Shown piece by piece: positions 44,327 through 52,402 of a DNA stretch of 64,000 bases (position 1 is its first letter; each line of letters starts with the position of its first letter). Below the pieces are notes generated by a model that was given only the letters and a program-made list of their open reading frames with translations, ran no database searches and was not told the DNA's origin. The stretch spans positions 124,001-188,000 of the forward strand of contig NZ_JBPSEH010000008.1 of NCBI RefSeq assembly GCF_051488685.1, read 5' to 3'. Source of the stretch: Melioribacter sp051488685 (lineage in GTDB: Bacteria > Bacteroidota > Ignavibacteria > Ignavibacteriales > Melioribacteraceae). The translations under genes and the position numbers were made by a program.

Positions 44327-44710
44327 TTGGCTCGTATAGCTGGAATTGATTTACCGAAACAAAAAAAATCGTTCATTGGATTAACCTATATTTATGGTAT
44401 AGGTCGTAAGACCGCTTTGGATATATTGTCTAAAGCAGGCATCGATCCCGATAAGAAAATTGCTGAGCTTTCCGAAGAAGAAATTGCAAAGATTCGTGCA
44501 ATCATGACTTCTGACTATAAAGTTGAAGGTGCTCTCAGGAGTGAAGTTCAGCAAAACATCAAACGCTTAATGGATATCGGTTGCTATCGCGGTTTGAGGC
44601 ATCGTCGTGGTTTGCCTGTAAGAGGACAGAGAACGAGAACAAATGCAAGAACAAGAAAAGGTAAAAGAAAAACAGTAGCCGGAAAGAAAAAAGCACCGGC
44701 TAAGAAGTAA
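44327..44710 (+). CDS. rpsM: 30S ribosomal protein S13
   Basis: A 127-residue protein starting at TTG after AGGAGG (MARIAGIDLPKQKK; then GIGRKTALDIL and RHRRGLPVRGQRTRTNARTRKG). It contacts the P-site tRNA and the 50S subunit. A lysine-rich tail ends KKKAPAKK. It begins the alpha-operon part of the block. Confidence 0.96.
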   Translation: MARIAGIDLPKQKKSFIGLTYIYGIGRKTALDILSKAGIDPDKKIAELSEEEIAKIRAIMTSDYKVEGALRSEVQQNIKRLMDIGCYRGLRHRRGLPVRGQRTRTNARTRKGKRKTVAGKKKAPAKK

Positions 44711-44732
44711 TAATTAATTACGGAGATTCAAA

Positions 44733-45119
44733 TTGGCTAAGGCAGGAAAAAAGACAAAAAAGAAAGTTCACGTTGATTCGGTCGGAGTAGCTCACATTAA
44801 AGCTTCGTTCAATAACGTGATTGTTACAATAACAGATATTTATGGCAATACAATTTCGTGGTCTTCTGCCGGTAAAAACGGTTTCAAAGGCTCAAGAAAA
44901 AATACTCCCTTTGCTGCTCAGGTTACCGCAGAAGCTGCTGCCAAAGAAGCTTACGACTTAGGTCTGCGCAAAGTAGACGTCTTAATTAAAGGTCCAGGTG
45001 CAGGCAGAGAAGCGGCCATAAGAGCTCTCAGCACCGCAGGACTGGAGATCCTTTCGATTAAGGATATTACTCCGATTCCGCACAACGGATGCAGACCACC
45101 AAAACGTAGAAGAGTATAA
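44733..45119 (+). CDS. rpsK: 30S ribosomal protein S11
   Basis: A 128-residue protein starting at TTG (MAKAGKKTKKKVHVDSVG) with HIKASFNNVIVTITD, SSAGKNGFKGSRKNTPFAAQ and the C-terminal DITPIPHNGCRPPKRRRV. It forms the 30S platform near the Shine-Dalgarno helix. The TTG start is supported by ACGGAG 10 nt upstream and the absence of an ATG before the conserved region. Confidence 0.96.
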   Translation: MAKAGKKTKKKVHVDSVGVAHIKASFNNVIVTITDIYGNTISWSSAGKNGFKGSRKNTPFAAQVTAEAAAKEAYDLGLRKVDVLIKGPGAGREAAIRALSTAGLEILSIKDITPIPHNGCRPPKRRRV

Positions 45120-45134
45120 CAGGAGAAAATTTAG

Positions 45135-45761
45135 ATGGCAAGATATACTGGTCCAAGTTGCAAATTATGCAGAAGAGAAAGACAAAAACTATTTCTTAAA
45201 GGTTCTAAATGTCATTCCGAACGCTGCCCACTCGAAAAGAAAAATTATATTCCTGGTCAGCACGGTTTATCGCGCAGAGCCAAATTTTCCGAGTATGGCG
45301 TTCAGTTAAGAGAAAAACAAAAAGTAAAACGTATTTACGGATTGCAAGAAACACAATTCAAGCTCTATTTCTTCAGAGCAACACGTCAAAAAGGAATTAC
45401 TGGCGCTAACCTTGTGAAATTGCTCGAAAGACGTCTGGACAACGTTGTTTATCGACTCGGTTTTGCACCTTCGAGAAAGGCAGCGCGACAATTAGTACTT
45501 CACAGGCATTTTACTGTTAACGGCAAAATTGTCGATATCCCATCGTATTTGCTCTTACCCGGTGATGTTGTTGCTGTTAGAGAAAAGAGCAAAAAACTTG
45601 ACATTATCCATAACTCACTCAGAAGAACTAAAGATAATGCATATAGTTGGCTTTCTATCGACAAAGCTTCCCTCTCGGGTACTTTTATGAATATCCCCGA
45701 AAGAGAAGAGATTCCATTGAATGCCAACGAACAATTAATTGTCGAATTGTATTCTAAGTAA
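45135..45761 (+). CDS. rpsD: 30S ribosomal protein S4, zinc form
   Basis: A 208-residue protein with an N-terminal zinc site C9, C12, C26 and C31. The S4 RNA-binding domain includes LVKLLERRLDNVVYRLGFAPSRKAARQLV. It nucleates 30S body assembly and in E. coli represses the alpha operon. AGGAG precedes the ATG. Confidence 0.97.
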   Translation: MARYTGPSCKLCRRERQKLFLKGSKCHSERCPLEKKNYIPGQHGLSRRAKFSEYGVQLREKQKVKRIYGLQETQFKLYFFRATRQKGITGANLVKLLERRLDNVVYRLGFAPSRKAARQLVLHRHFTVNGKIVDIPSYLLLPGDVVAVREKSKKLDIIHNSLRRTKDNAYSWLSIDKASLSGTFMNIPEREEIPLNANEQLIVELYSK

Positions 45762-45787
45762 TTTTATAATAATAGAGGATATATTAA

Positions 45788-46783
45788 ATGAGCTATCCGT
45801 TAATTAAAATGCCCGATGGCGTAGTACAAGAAGAATCCTCCAAAAGTGCTACATTCGGAAGATTTACTATTCAACCTTTAGAGAGAGGATTTGGCGTTAC
45901 ATTAGGTAATTCGTTGAGAAGGGTATTATTATCCTCACTTCCGGGAGCTGCGATTACTGCCATTAAAATTGAAGGCGTGCTTCATGAATTCTCTACTATT
46001 CCAGGTGTTCAGGAAGATGTTACCGAAATTATCCTGAATCTCAAAAAAGTGCGTATGAGACTTCTCGATAAAAAGGCAACAGGCTGTCATGTATCGATAA
46101 CCGGTGAAGGCGACTTCAAAGCAAAAGATATTCAAAAGGCATGCCCCGAAGTTGAAATTCTGAATCCAGATCTACATATCGCTCACTTAAATAAAGATGC
46201 TAAGTTAAATATTGAACTTCGTTTCGGCATTGGCAAAGGTTATGTGTCAGCGCAGGAACAGAAGACTCCTGATATGACTATCGGTACAATCCCAATTGAC
46301 TCAATTTATACTCCAATTGTAAATGTCAAATACGACGTCGAGAACGTTCGTATCGGTGAACGTAACGACTATGAAAAACTTACTCTCGAAATTACTACCG
46401 ATGGTTCAATTACTCCCGAAGAAGCACTTTCGACTTCGGGCAAGATTTTAAGAGACCACATTCAAATGTTCATTAATTTTGAAACTGAACCAGAAGAAGT
46501 AAAAGAAGAAACCGAAAGAGATGAAGAAGCTGAAAGATTGAGAAAAATTCTTTCAACAAGCGTTGACGATCTTGAATTGAGTGTAAGGTCTCATAATTGT
46601 CTCAAAACTGCCAATATCAAAACGCTCGGCGATTTAGTACGCCGCGACGAAAACGAAATGCTCCGTTTCAGAAATTTTGGACGCAAATCACTGGCAGAAT
46701 TAAAAGAAATTGTTGAAAATTACGGGCTCCATTTTGGTATGGATGTCGATAAATATCTGTCAGAAAAAACCGATAAAAAATAA
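45788..46783 (+). CDS. rpoA: RNA polymerase subunit alpha
   Basis: A 331-residue protein. The N-terminal dimerisation domain contains PLERGFGVTLGNSLRRVLLSSLPGAA split in the family pattern. An acidic linker (EVKEETERDEEAERLR) leads to the C-terminal DNA-binding domain with SVRSHNCLKTANIKTLGDLV. It nucleates RNA polymerase assembly, and its C-terminal domain contacts UP elements and activators. It is flanked by rpsD and rplQ as usual. Confidence 0.97.
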   Translation: MSYPLIKMPDGVVQEESSKSATFGRFTIQPLERGFGVTLGNSLRRVLLSSLPGAAITAIKIEGVLHEFSTIPGVQEDVTEIILNLKKVRMRLLDKKATGCHVSITGEGDFKAKDIQKACPEVEILNPDLHIAHLNKDAKLNIELRFGIGKGYVSAQEQKTPDMTIGTIPIDSIYTPIVNVKYDVENVRIGERNDYEKLTLEITTDGSITPEEALSTSGKILRDHIQMFINFETEPEEVKEETERDEEAERLRKILSTSVDDLELSVRSHNCLKTANIKTLGDLVRRDENEMLRFRNFGRKSLAELKEIVENYGLHFGMDVDKYLSEKTDKK

Positions 46784-46808
46784 TCATTAAAACTGCGAAG
46801 GTTCAATA

Positions 46809-47354
46809 ATGAGACACAGAGTTAAAGGAAGAAAATTAAAAAGAACTTCGGAACACAGACTGGCTACTTTGAGAAATTTAGCTACTTCTCTGCTGAAACA
46901 TAAAAAGATTAAAACTACTCTTGCAAAAGCCAAAGAGTTGCGCACTTTTGTAGAACCAATTATCACGAAAGCTAAGGTCGATACAGTCGCAAACCGCAGA
47001 TATGTAGCTGCCGATATAAAAGATAAGGAAGTTGTAAAAGAACTCTTTACCTCGATTGTTAATAAAATTGGCGATAGGCCAGGCGGCTATACAAGAATTA
47101 TTAAACTGGGTCAACGTAAAGGCGACGGTGCAGAACTAGCTTATATCGAATTGGTCGACTTCAGTGACATTGTAAAAGAAAAAGCTTCGAAAAAGAAAAC
47201 TGAAAGTAAGACTAAAGTAGAAGAGAAAAAAGCAGAAGAAGTAAAGACCGACGAAGAAGTAAAAAAAGCTGAACCTCAGTCCGAAGTTAGCCAGGAACCC
47301 AAAGCTGAAGCCGGTGAAGAAACTTCTTCGGAAGAAAAGAAAGAAGAAAATTAG
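46809..47354 (+). CDS. rplQ: 50S ribosomal protein L17 with acidic/lysine-rich tail
   Basis: Residues 1-120 are a normal L17 (MRHRVKGRKLKRTSEHRLAT; NRRYVAADIKDKEVVKELF; GDRPGGYTRIIKLGQRKGD). Residues 122-181 form an extra low-complexity tail rich in Lys and Glu, ending SSEEKKEEN, likely disordered. Such tails occur in relatives, but their role is unknown. It closes the alpha operon before an intrinsic terminator. Confidence 0.95.
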   Translation: MRHRVKGRKLKRTSEHRLATLRNLATSLLKHKKIKTTLAKAKELRTFVEPIITKAKVDTVANRRYVAADIKDKEVVKELFTSIVNKIGDRPGGYTRIIKLGQRKGDGAELAYIELVDFSDIVKEKASKKKTESKTKVEEKKAEEVKTDEEVKKAEPQSEVSQEPKAEAGEETSSEEKKEEN

Positions 47355-47379
47355 TCGATTCTCATACCAAATTTTAGAT

Positions 47380-47418
47380 GCGTCCGGATTTCTGAATGGT
47401 TTCCGGACGTTTCTTTTT
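47380..47418 (+). terminator. Intrinsic terminator of the S10-spc-alpha block
   Basis: CGTCCGGA (47381-47388) pairs perfectly with TCCGGACG (47402-47409) around a 13-nt loop, and is followed by TTTCTTTTTT. This is a canonical rho-independent terminator 26 nt after rplQ. Confidence 0.85.
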
Positions 47419-47438
47419 TAAATCATTGTTTCGGGTTT

Positions 47439-48023
47439 ATGAAAAAAATAGAATTTGTTACGTCGGTTTTCAATATTAATGAAATACCGAAAGACGACTT
47501 GCCCTGCGTGGTGCTTTGTGGAAGATCTAATGTAGGGAAATCATCTTTTATCAATACTTTGTTTTATCCATTAAAAGTAGCACGAACAAGTTCAACTCCC
47601 GGCAAAACACGTTCAATTAACTATTATCTCGTAGAAAGAAAATTTTACATCGTTGATTTGCCAGGATTCGGCTATGCTAAAGTATCTAAAAGCGAGAAAA
47701 ATTACTGGGAAAACCTCATCATTAATTTCTTCGACACTAATAAAAATATATCGACTGTTTTTCATTTGATCGATGCCCGTCATAAACCGCAACCGCTCGA
47801 TTTAATGCTCAACGAATTTGTTCATTCAAGAGAGTTACCATATTTCTTGATAATGAACAAAGTGGATAAATTGAAACAATCTGAAATTACGGATGCAAAG
47901 AAAACTATTAAAGAAATATTTCCAGAAATTATTTTCGGAACAAACGCTTTCATCTTTTCAGCTGTTAAACATACCGGCAAAAAAGAAATAATAAAACTGC
48001 TTACATCTCTCTACTTATCATGA
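47439..48023 (+). CDS. engB: Ribosome biogenesis GTPase EngB (YihA/YsxC)
   Basis: A 194-residue GTPase with the P-loop CGRSNVGKSSFINTL, the G2 region RTSSTPGKTRSINYY, the G3 DLPGFGYAK and the G4 MNKVDKL. EngB acts in late 50S subunit assembly. It begins soon after the ribosomal protein block terminator with no clear Shine-Dalgarno sequence, so it probably has its own promoter, which I could not identify. Confidence 0.95.
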   Translation: MKKIEFVTSVFNINEIPKDDLPCVVLCGRSNVGKSSFINTLFYPLKVARTSSTPGKTRSINYYLVERKFYIVDLPGFGYAKVSKSEKNYWENLIINFFDTNKNISTVFHLIDARHKPQPLDLMLNEFVHSRELPYFLIMNKVDKLKQSEITDAKKTIKEIFPEIIFGTNAFIFSAVKHTGKKEIIKLLTSLYLS

Positions 48024-48081
48024 AAATTTCAGAAAACTTTATTATTATTGAATCAAAATTGTAAAAATTCTGAGCTAAGAG

Positions 48082-49962
48082 ATGGGTATATCGTCGAAGT
48101 ACAAAAAAAGAATTCTGACATTTATGTTAATACCCATCCTTTTAACCATCCTTTTTCTTACCGATGATTTTTTAACGAGAATTATTACCAGTTTAATTCT
48201 GGTAATATATATTGGATTTATAATTTTTCTACGTGATAACACTAAAGAAGTGTCCGAAGAGACTCACGATGAACCAATCCCATCATCAAGAACAGAAGAG
48301 TCGCTCGATCTCAATACAGATCATCAAACAGATGAGGGAGAAGGATTTAAGATTGTTTCGAATGTCAAAAGGATCGAAGTATTGACTACGGAAAATATGC
48401 GTGCCTATTTCCCTCCTAATAAAGGTCACCGTGAAGTTTTTAAACCATCCGATATCAAAGAAAATTTTCAAAAGATTGCGCTGGAAGAACTGCCGAAAGA
48501 CGTTAGCCACGACGAACAATTCGGTTTCCTTCTTGAAAAAATATTGAGCGTATTGAAAGACGCCTTCATAGCTCACACGGCAGCATTTTTCTGGTACAAC
48601 AAAAAACGACAACGTCTGACGCTCGAACGGTACGTGTCGAGTTCCTCAGCAATAACGCGTCAAAAGTTCGATCTCGAAGACGATATTCTCGGTAAGATAA
48701 TTCAAAATGAAGAACCTGAACTATTGACTGACATTTCACCTAATGCAGAATCCGACGTTATCCGTTATTACAACGTTCCTCAGGGCATTAAAAGTTTTGT
48801 CGGTGTGCCTCTCTTCTACGGAAAAAATCTAACTGGGCTACTCGTACTTGATTCAAAAGATAAAGACGCTTTCGGTATTGAACAAATTTATTCTCTTGGA
48901 AAAATTGTAAGAGTCATCTCAATTATCATATCGCTTTTTGAAGACAAATTCTCGGAATCGCAAGCCGAACAGCGACTTAAAGCCCTGACAGAAATTTTGG
49001 AGAAAGACAGAAAATTCGAATCGGAAAAAGACATTTTTGAAGTGCTCGATAAAACAGTCGAAAAATTGCTTGACTGGGATGTCTTTACGTTTGTTCTTTA
49101 TAATCCACTCGAACAAAAATTTAAGACTTCGCGTATTATCAACAAAACCTCATTGAAATACGTTGGCGAAAATCTGGAAGTGGAACTCAAAGATACGCTG
49201 GTCGGAAAATCAATTATGAGTTCTATTCCAGTTAAAATTGACGACACTACTCAAATAGACCTGCCACGATTTAACAGGAATGAGGACGTAAGTTTCGACG
49301 GCTCGTTTTTGGCGATACCGCTTATCTACGACGAGCAAAATTATGGAGTGTTATGTTTCGAGAGCCTCAAAAAAAATTATTATTCGAACAGTGAAGTTAC
49401 ATTTGTCAAGAATGCTACTAAAATTTTTGCATTTATTCTTTATTCACACGCATCGATTAATGTATTGAAAAACTTACTTGCCCACGATGTCGAGACAAAA
49501 GTTTTAAATTACCAGTCGTTTATAGAACGTTTAACTGTTGATCTGGTTCGTAGCAAAGAACTTGCATTGCCTGGTGCACTTGCCCTAATTAAAATCGATG
49601 ATTTTATCGAAGAAGATTCGCTCTTCGATGGTAATCCATTTCCAAAAGTTTTGAAAGCTATCTCACAAATGATCCGTGATGAAATGACACCAATGAATTT
49701 AATTGGTCGTTTAAGTGAAAGGGTTTTTGCCGTTTACTTTTTCAATACGGCACCTAAAGACGTTTTCCTGTGGGCTGAGAAACTTCGTATTAAAGTGGCA
49801 CGTAAGCCAATTTCGGTAGTTTCGAAACAGACAACTTTTACAATCTCGGTGGGTGTTGCTTCCACAACAAACAAAACGGATGTTGGTGAAATATTGTCCA
49901 ATGCCGAGTTGGCGCTCAATAAAGCCCTCGAAAAAGGAGGGAACACCGTAAAAAGTTTGTGA
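48082..49962 (+). CDS. Membrane-anchored GAF-domain protein with degenerate GGDEF domain
   Basis: A 626-residue protein. Two membrane segments lie at about residues 10-27 and 31-49, with an acidic linker after them. Two GAF-like domains follow (about 140-285, with GVPLFYGKNLTGLLVLDSK; and about 295-460, with LAIPLIYDEQNYGVLCFES). The C-terminal domain from about 470 has the fold signs of GGDEF (HDVETKVLNYQSFIERL; FTISVGVAS; ILSNAELALNKALEKGGN). The active-site motif is replaced by GRLSERVFAV, so diguanylate cyclase activity is unlikely. It may bind a nucleotide or signal. It lies 7 nt before deoB. Confidence 0.75.
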   Translation: MGISSKYKKRILTFMLIPILLTILFLTDDFLTRIITSLILVIYIGFIIFLRDNTKEVSEETHDEPIPSSRTEESLDLNTDHQTDEGEGFKIVSNVKRIEVLTTENMRAYFPPNKGHREVFKPSDIKENFQKIALEELPKDVSHDEQFGFLLEKILSVLKDAFIAHTAAFFWYNKKRQRLTLERYVSSSSAITRQKFDLEDDILGKIIQNEEPELLTDISPNAESDVIRYYNVPQGIKSFVGVPLFYGKNLTGLLVLDSKDKDAFGIEQIYSLGKIVRVISIIISLFEDKFSESQAEQRLKALTEILEKDRKFESEKDIFEVLDKTVEKLLDWDVFTFVLYNPLEQKFKTSRIINKTSLKYVGENLEVELKDTLVGKSIMSSIPVKIDDTTQIDLPRFNRNEDVSFDGSFLAIPLIYDEQNYGVLCFESLKKNYYSNSEVTFVKNATKIFAFILYSHASINVLKNLLAHDVETKVLNYQSFIERLTVDLVRSKELALPGALALIKIDDFIEEDSLFDGNPFPKVLKAISQMIRDEMTPMNLIGRLSERVFAVYFFNTAPKDVFLWAEKLRIKVARKPISVVSKQTTFTISVGVASTTNKTDVGEILSNAELALNKALEKGGNTVKSL

Positions 49963-49968
49963 CAGTTT

Positions 49969-51132
49969 GTGGAAAATTTTATTGTAATAGTTTTAGACGG
50001 CGTAGGCATCGGAGAACTGCCAGATGCTTCAAGATACGGCGATCAGGGCAGCAATACTCTGGCAAACATGGCTGAATACGTGGGCGGCTTGAATTTGCCC
50101 AATCTCCAAAAGCTCGGTCTGGGCAATATCGAGTCGGTCAAAGGAATCGAGCCAGTTGACTCACCGTTAGCTTCTTTCGGTAAAATGATGGAAGTATCCA
50201 TCGGTAAAGATTCAACAACAGGCCACTGGGAACTGGGCGGATTACATATTGATAAAGAATTTCCTCTCTATCCAAATGGATTTCCTCAATCTATTATCAA
50301 TAAATTTATCGAAGAAACTGGAGTCGAAGGAGTTCTTGGTAACATTCCCGCTTCAGGCACAGAAATTATCGAAAGGTTAGGAGAGGAACATTTGAGAACT
50401 TCATTCCCAATAGTTTATACTTCTGCCGATTCCGTATTTCAAATTGCAGCTCACGAAGAAGTAATACCATTAGATAGACTTTATGAAATCTGCGAAATCG
50501 CAAGAAAAAATGTATTAACAGGTAAAGATGCAGTTGCGCGTGTTATTGCTCGTCCTTTTATCGGCACACCGGGAAAATTTACACGAACGACAAATCGAAA
50601 AGATTTCTCTCTCGATCCTTTCGGATATACCATTCTCGATTACTTATATTATAATAAAATTGATACGATTGCTATTGGTAAAATAAACGACTTATTTAAT
50701 TACAGGGGAATAAAAATTGGTTACAAAACCAGATCAAATTCGGAAGGAATGGATAGGCTCCTGCAGGTGAGTGCGAATGTCAAATCTTCGTTTATTTTTG
50801 TAAATCTGGTCGACTTCGATGTCTACTATGGTCACCGAAACGACCCGTATGGTTTTGCAAGTGCTCTGAAAGAATTCGACGAATTTTTGCCGTTGCTCTT
50901 AAATCAGCTTGATTCCAGCGATCGTTTAGTCATTACTGCAGATCACGGAAACGATCCTACGACTCCGAGCACAGACCACAGCAGAGAATACGTTCCTTTA
51001 CTTTTTTATTCAAAAGATGAAATAGCGCGCAATCTTGGTATTAGAAATACATTTGCAGACGTAGCCCAAACTGTAGCCCATTATTTCAAAGTTAACAACG
51101 ATTTGAAAGGAAAAAGCTTTTTGTATGAATAA
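49969..51132 (+). CDS. deoB: Phosphopentomutase
   Basis: A 387-residue alkaline-phosphatase-superfamily enzyme with the metal-binding LDGVGIGELPDA, the catalytic threonine in KDSTTGHWELGG, TNRKDFSLDP and the C-terminal TADHGNDPTTPSTDHSREYVPLL. It interconverts (deoxy)ribose-1-phosphate and (deoxy)ribose-5-phosphate in nucleoside breakdown. The start is GTG, 7 nt after the previous stop. The stop overlaps the next gene by 8 nt. Two microcompartment vertex genes lie just downstream, which suggests deoxyribose-phosphate catabolism (inference). Confidence 0.95.
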   Translation: MENFIVIVLDGVGIGELPDASRYGDQGSNTLANMAEYVGGLNLPNLQKLGLGNIESVKGIEPVDSPLASFGKMMEVSIGKDSTTGHWELGGLHIDKEFPLYPNGFPQSIINKFIEETGVEGVLGNIPASGTEIIERLGEEHLRTSFPIVYTSADSVFQIAAHEEVIPLDRLYEICEIARKNVLTGKDAVARVIARPFIGTPGKFTRTTNRKDFSLDPFGYTILDYLYYNKIDTIAIGKINDLFNYRGIKIGYKTRSNSEGMDRLLQVSANVKSSFIFVNLVDFDVYYGHRNDPYGFASALKEFDEFLPLLLNQLDSSDRLVITADHGNDPTTPSTDHSREYVPLLFYSKDEIARNLGIRNTFADVAQTVAHYFKVNNDLKGKSFLYE

Positions 51133-51433
51133 AGATAATTTAACGGAATTAATTTCATGTGCGGCACAACTTAACAAAGACAACACGGTAACATTAAGCG
51201 AATATGCCATTAAGCAAATTAATGATAAAAAAATTACCGAATTTTTTGTTACAATATTTTACGATGCAAGAAAGCTTGCAATACTCGAAGGTTATTCAGA
51301 AGAGCTTTTTGACAGAATTCAAAAAACTCAGGGAATTCCATATTCCACAGTTTATGATTTTTTAAGGACGAAGGGAAGTTTAAAAAAGGAAAATTTCGGG
51401 AAGGAATTCGTTTGGTATGAACATGGAAAATAA
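51125..51433 (+). CDS. Hypothetical protein, 102 aa, in the deoB-EutN run
   Basis: I do not recognise this protein. It is mostly helical in appearance, with a segment FFVTIFYDARKLAILEGYSEE and a basic C-terminal third. It has no signal peptide or membrane span. Its ATG lies inside the end of deoB (8-nt overlap) and its stop lies inside the start of the PIN-domain gene (17-nt overlap), so it is a real, translationally coupled member of the run. An antitoxin or adaptor for the PIN protein is possible but not shown by any motif. Confidence 0.6.
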   Translation: MNKDNLTELISCAAQLNKDNTVTLSEYAIKQINDKKITEFFVTIFYDARKLAILEGYSEELFDRIQKTQGIPYSTVYDFLRTKGSLKKENFGKEFVWYEHGK

Positions 51434-51821
51434 GAGAGAACATTATTTAATCGATACTGATATTTTGATAGAATACCTTGAGAGCGATGCAAGTGAGGAT
51501 TCGATACTGGAAATTCTGATGAGACGAGGTATTTGTTTTACTACGGTAATAAATTCGGCTGAACTTTTTTTCAATTCGAACAACCAGGTGCGGGAAGAAG
51601 CGGTGAAACGTCTGCTCTCGGCGTTGAAAGTACTTGGCTTAAATTCAAGATATAGTTTGAACATTTCAAAATTTTTTAATAAAGTTGCGGGCGTCCGTGA
51701 AGCTTTAATTTGTTCTGTGGCATTAAACAACAAATTGCCATTGGTCACAAGACAGGTAGAAAAGTATTCGAATTCTGGCATCGAAATAATAGACGCGGCA
51801 AAAATTAAAACAGGGAGGTAG
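51417..51821 (+). CDS. PIN-domain (VapC-like) protein with altered acidic residues
   Basis: A 134-residue protein with PIN features: YLIDTDILIEYL (D13, D15), SAELFF (E49), REALICSVALNNKLPLVTR (E95). Canonical VapC-type nucleases have D-x-LIA and TRD; here the third position is Glu and the fourth is Gln (TRQVEKY). It may have weak or lost RNase activity, or use E115. It overlaps the preceding gene and ends 2 nt before the first EutN gene. GGGAGG near its end serves the next gene. Confidence 0.7.
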   Translation: MNMENKREHYLIDTDILIEYLESDASEDSILEILMRRGICFTTVINSAELFFNSNNQVREEAVKRLLSALKVLGLNSRYSLNISKFFNKVAGVREALICSVALNNKLPLVTRQVEKYSNSGIEIIDAAKIKTGR

Positions 51822-51823
51822 TT

Positions 51824-52105
51824 CTGCTACTCGGAAAGGTAATAGGAACAGTTTGGTCAACACGCAAGGACGAAAATCTTGTGGGCGCAAAATTTCTGAT
51901 TGTCCGTGAATTGAATCTCGACTTAACGCCAAAAACATCAACGATAATAGCTGTCGATTCGGTGGGTGCAGGCATCGGCGAAACGGTTTTAGTAGCGCAG
52001 GGTAGTTCGGCACGACAAACAACTTTTACCAAAAACAAACCCGTTGACGCAGTAATTATGGCTATCGTCGATAAACTTGACGTCGCAATTAGCGATAATA
52101 AGTAG
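51824..52105 (+). CDS. EutN/CcmL-family microcompartment vertex protein (first copy, CTG start)
   Basis: A 93-residue protein aligning end to end with EutN/CcmL: GKVIGTVWSTRKDENLVGAK, then VDSVGAGIGETVLVAQGSSAR, then KPVDAVIMAIVDKLD. These proteins form pentamers that cap microcompartment vertices. The usual initiator position (MxLGKVIG in the second copy) is occupied by CTG at 51824, with GGGAGG ending 5 nt upstream. No ATG, GTG or TTG exists in frame between the previous stop and the conserved sequence; a GTG at 51878 and ATG-less alternatives would delete the first strand. CTG initiation is therefore inferred. Confidence 0.85.
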   Translation: MLLGKVIGTVWSTRKDENLVGAKFLIVRELNLDLTPKTSTIIAVDSVGAGIGETVLVAQGSSARQTTFTKNKPVDAVIMAIVDKLDVAISDNK

Positions 52106-52116
52106 GTATTCTTTCT

Positions 52117-52386
52117 ATGCACCTTGGAAAAGTAATTGGAACAATATGGGCTACAAGAAAATACGACGCCATTACAGGTTATAAAATGCAACTAATTCAA
52201 CCTGTTAACTACAATCTGGAAAATATCAGTAGTCCTATTATAGCGCTCGATACTGTAGGTGCCGGACCTGGTGAAATTATTTTTTACGTAACCGCAAGCG
52301 AAGCTGTTATTCCGCTCGATGTAGAAATGGCTCCTGTCGACGCTTCGATTGTAGGTATTGTGGATTCTATTAATACTGATAAATAG
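52117..52386 (+). CDS. EutN/CcmL-family microcompartment vertex protein (second copy)
   Basis: An 89-residue protein (MHLGKVIGTIWATRKYDAIT; LDTVGAGPGEIIFYVTASEAV; APVDASIVGIVDSINTD). The N-terminal half and VGAGPGE turn match EutN/CcmL. The usual GSSAR after the turn is ASEAV, so this copy has diverged from the first and may occupy a different vertex or partner. It lies 11 nt after the first copy and 16 nt before the primary sigma factor gene. No hexameric BMC shell gene is in the window. Confidence 0.88.
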   Translation: MHLGKVIGTIWATRKYDAITGYKMQLIQPVNYNLENISSPIIALDTVGAGPGEIIFYVTASEAVIPLDVEMAPVDASIVGIVDSINTDK

Positions 52387-52402
52387 ATAGGGGAGAGGAA
52401 CC

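Noticed and set aside
48082..49962. Active diguanylate cyclase
   Set aside because: The GGDEF active-site loop is replaced by RLSERVF, so catalytic activity is not supported.
51125..51821. Confirmed toxin-antitoxin system
   Set aside because: The upstream protein has no recognised antitoxin motif and the PIN residues are altered; the arrangement alone is not enough.
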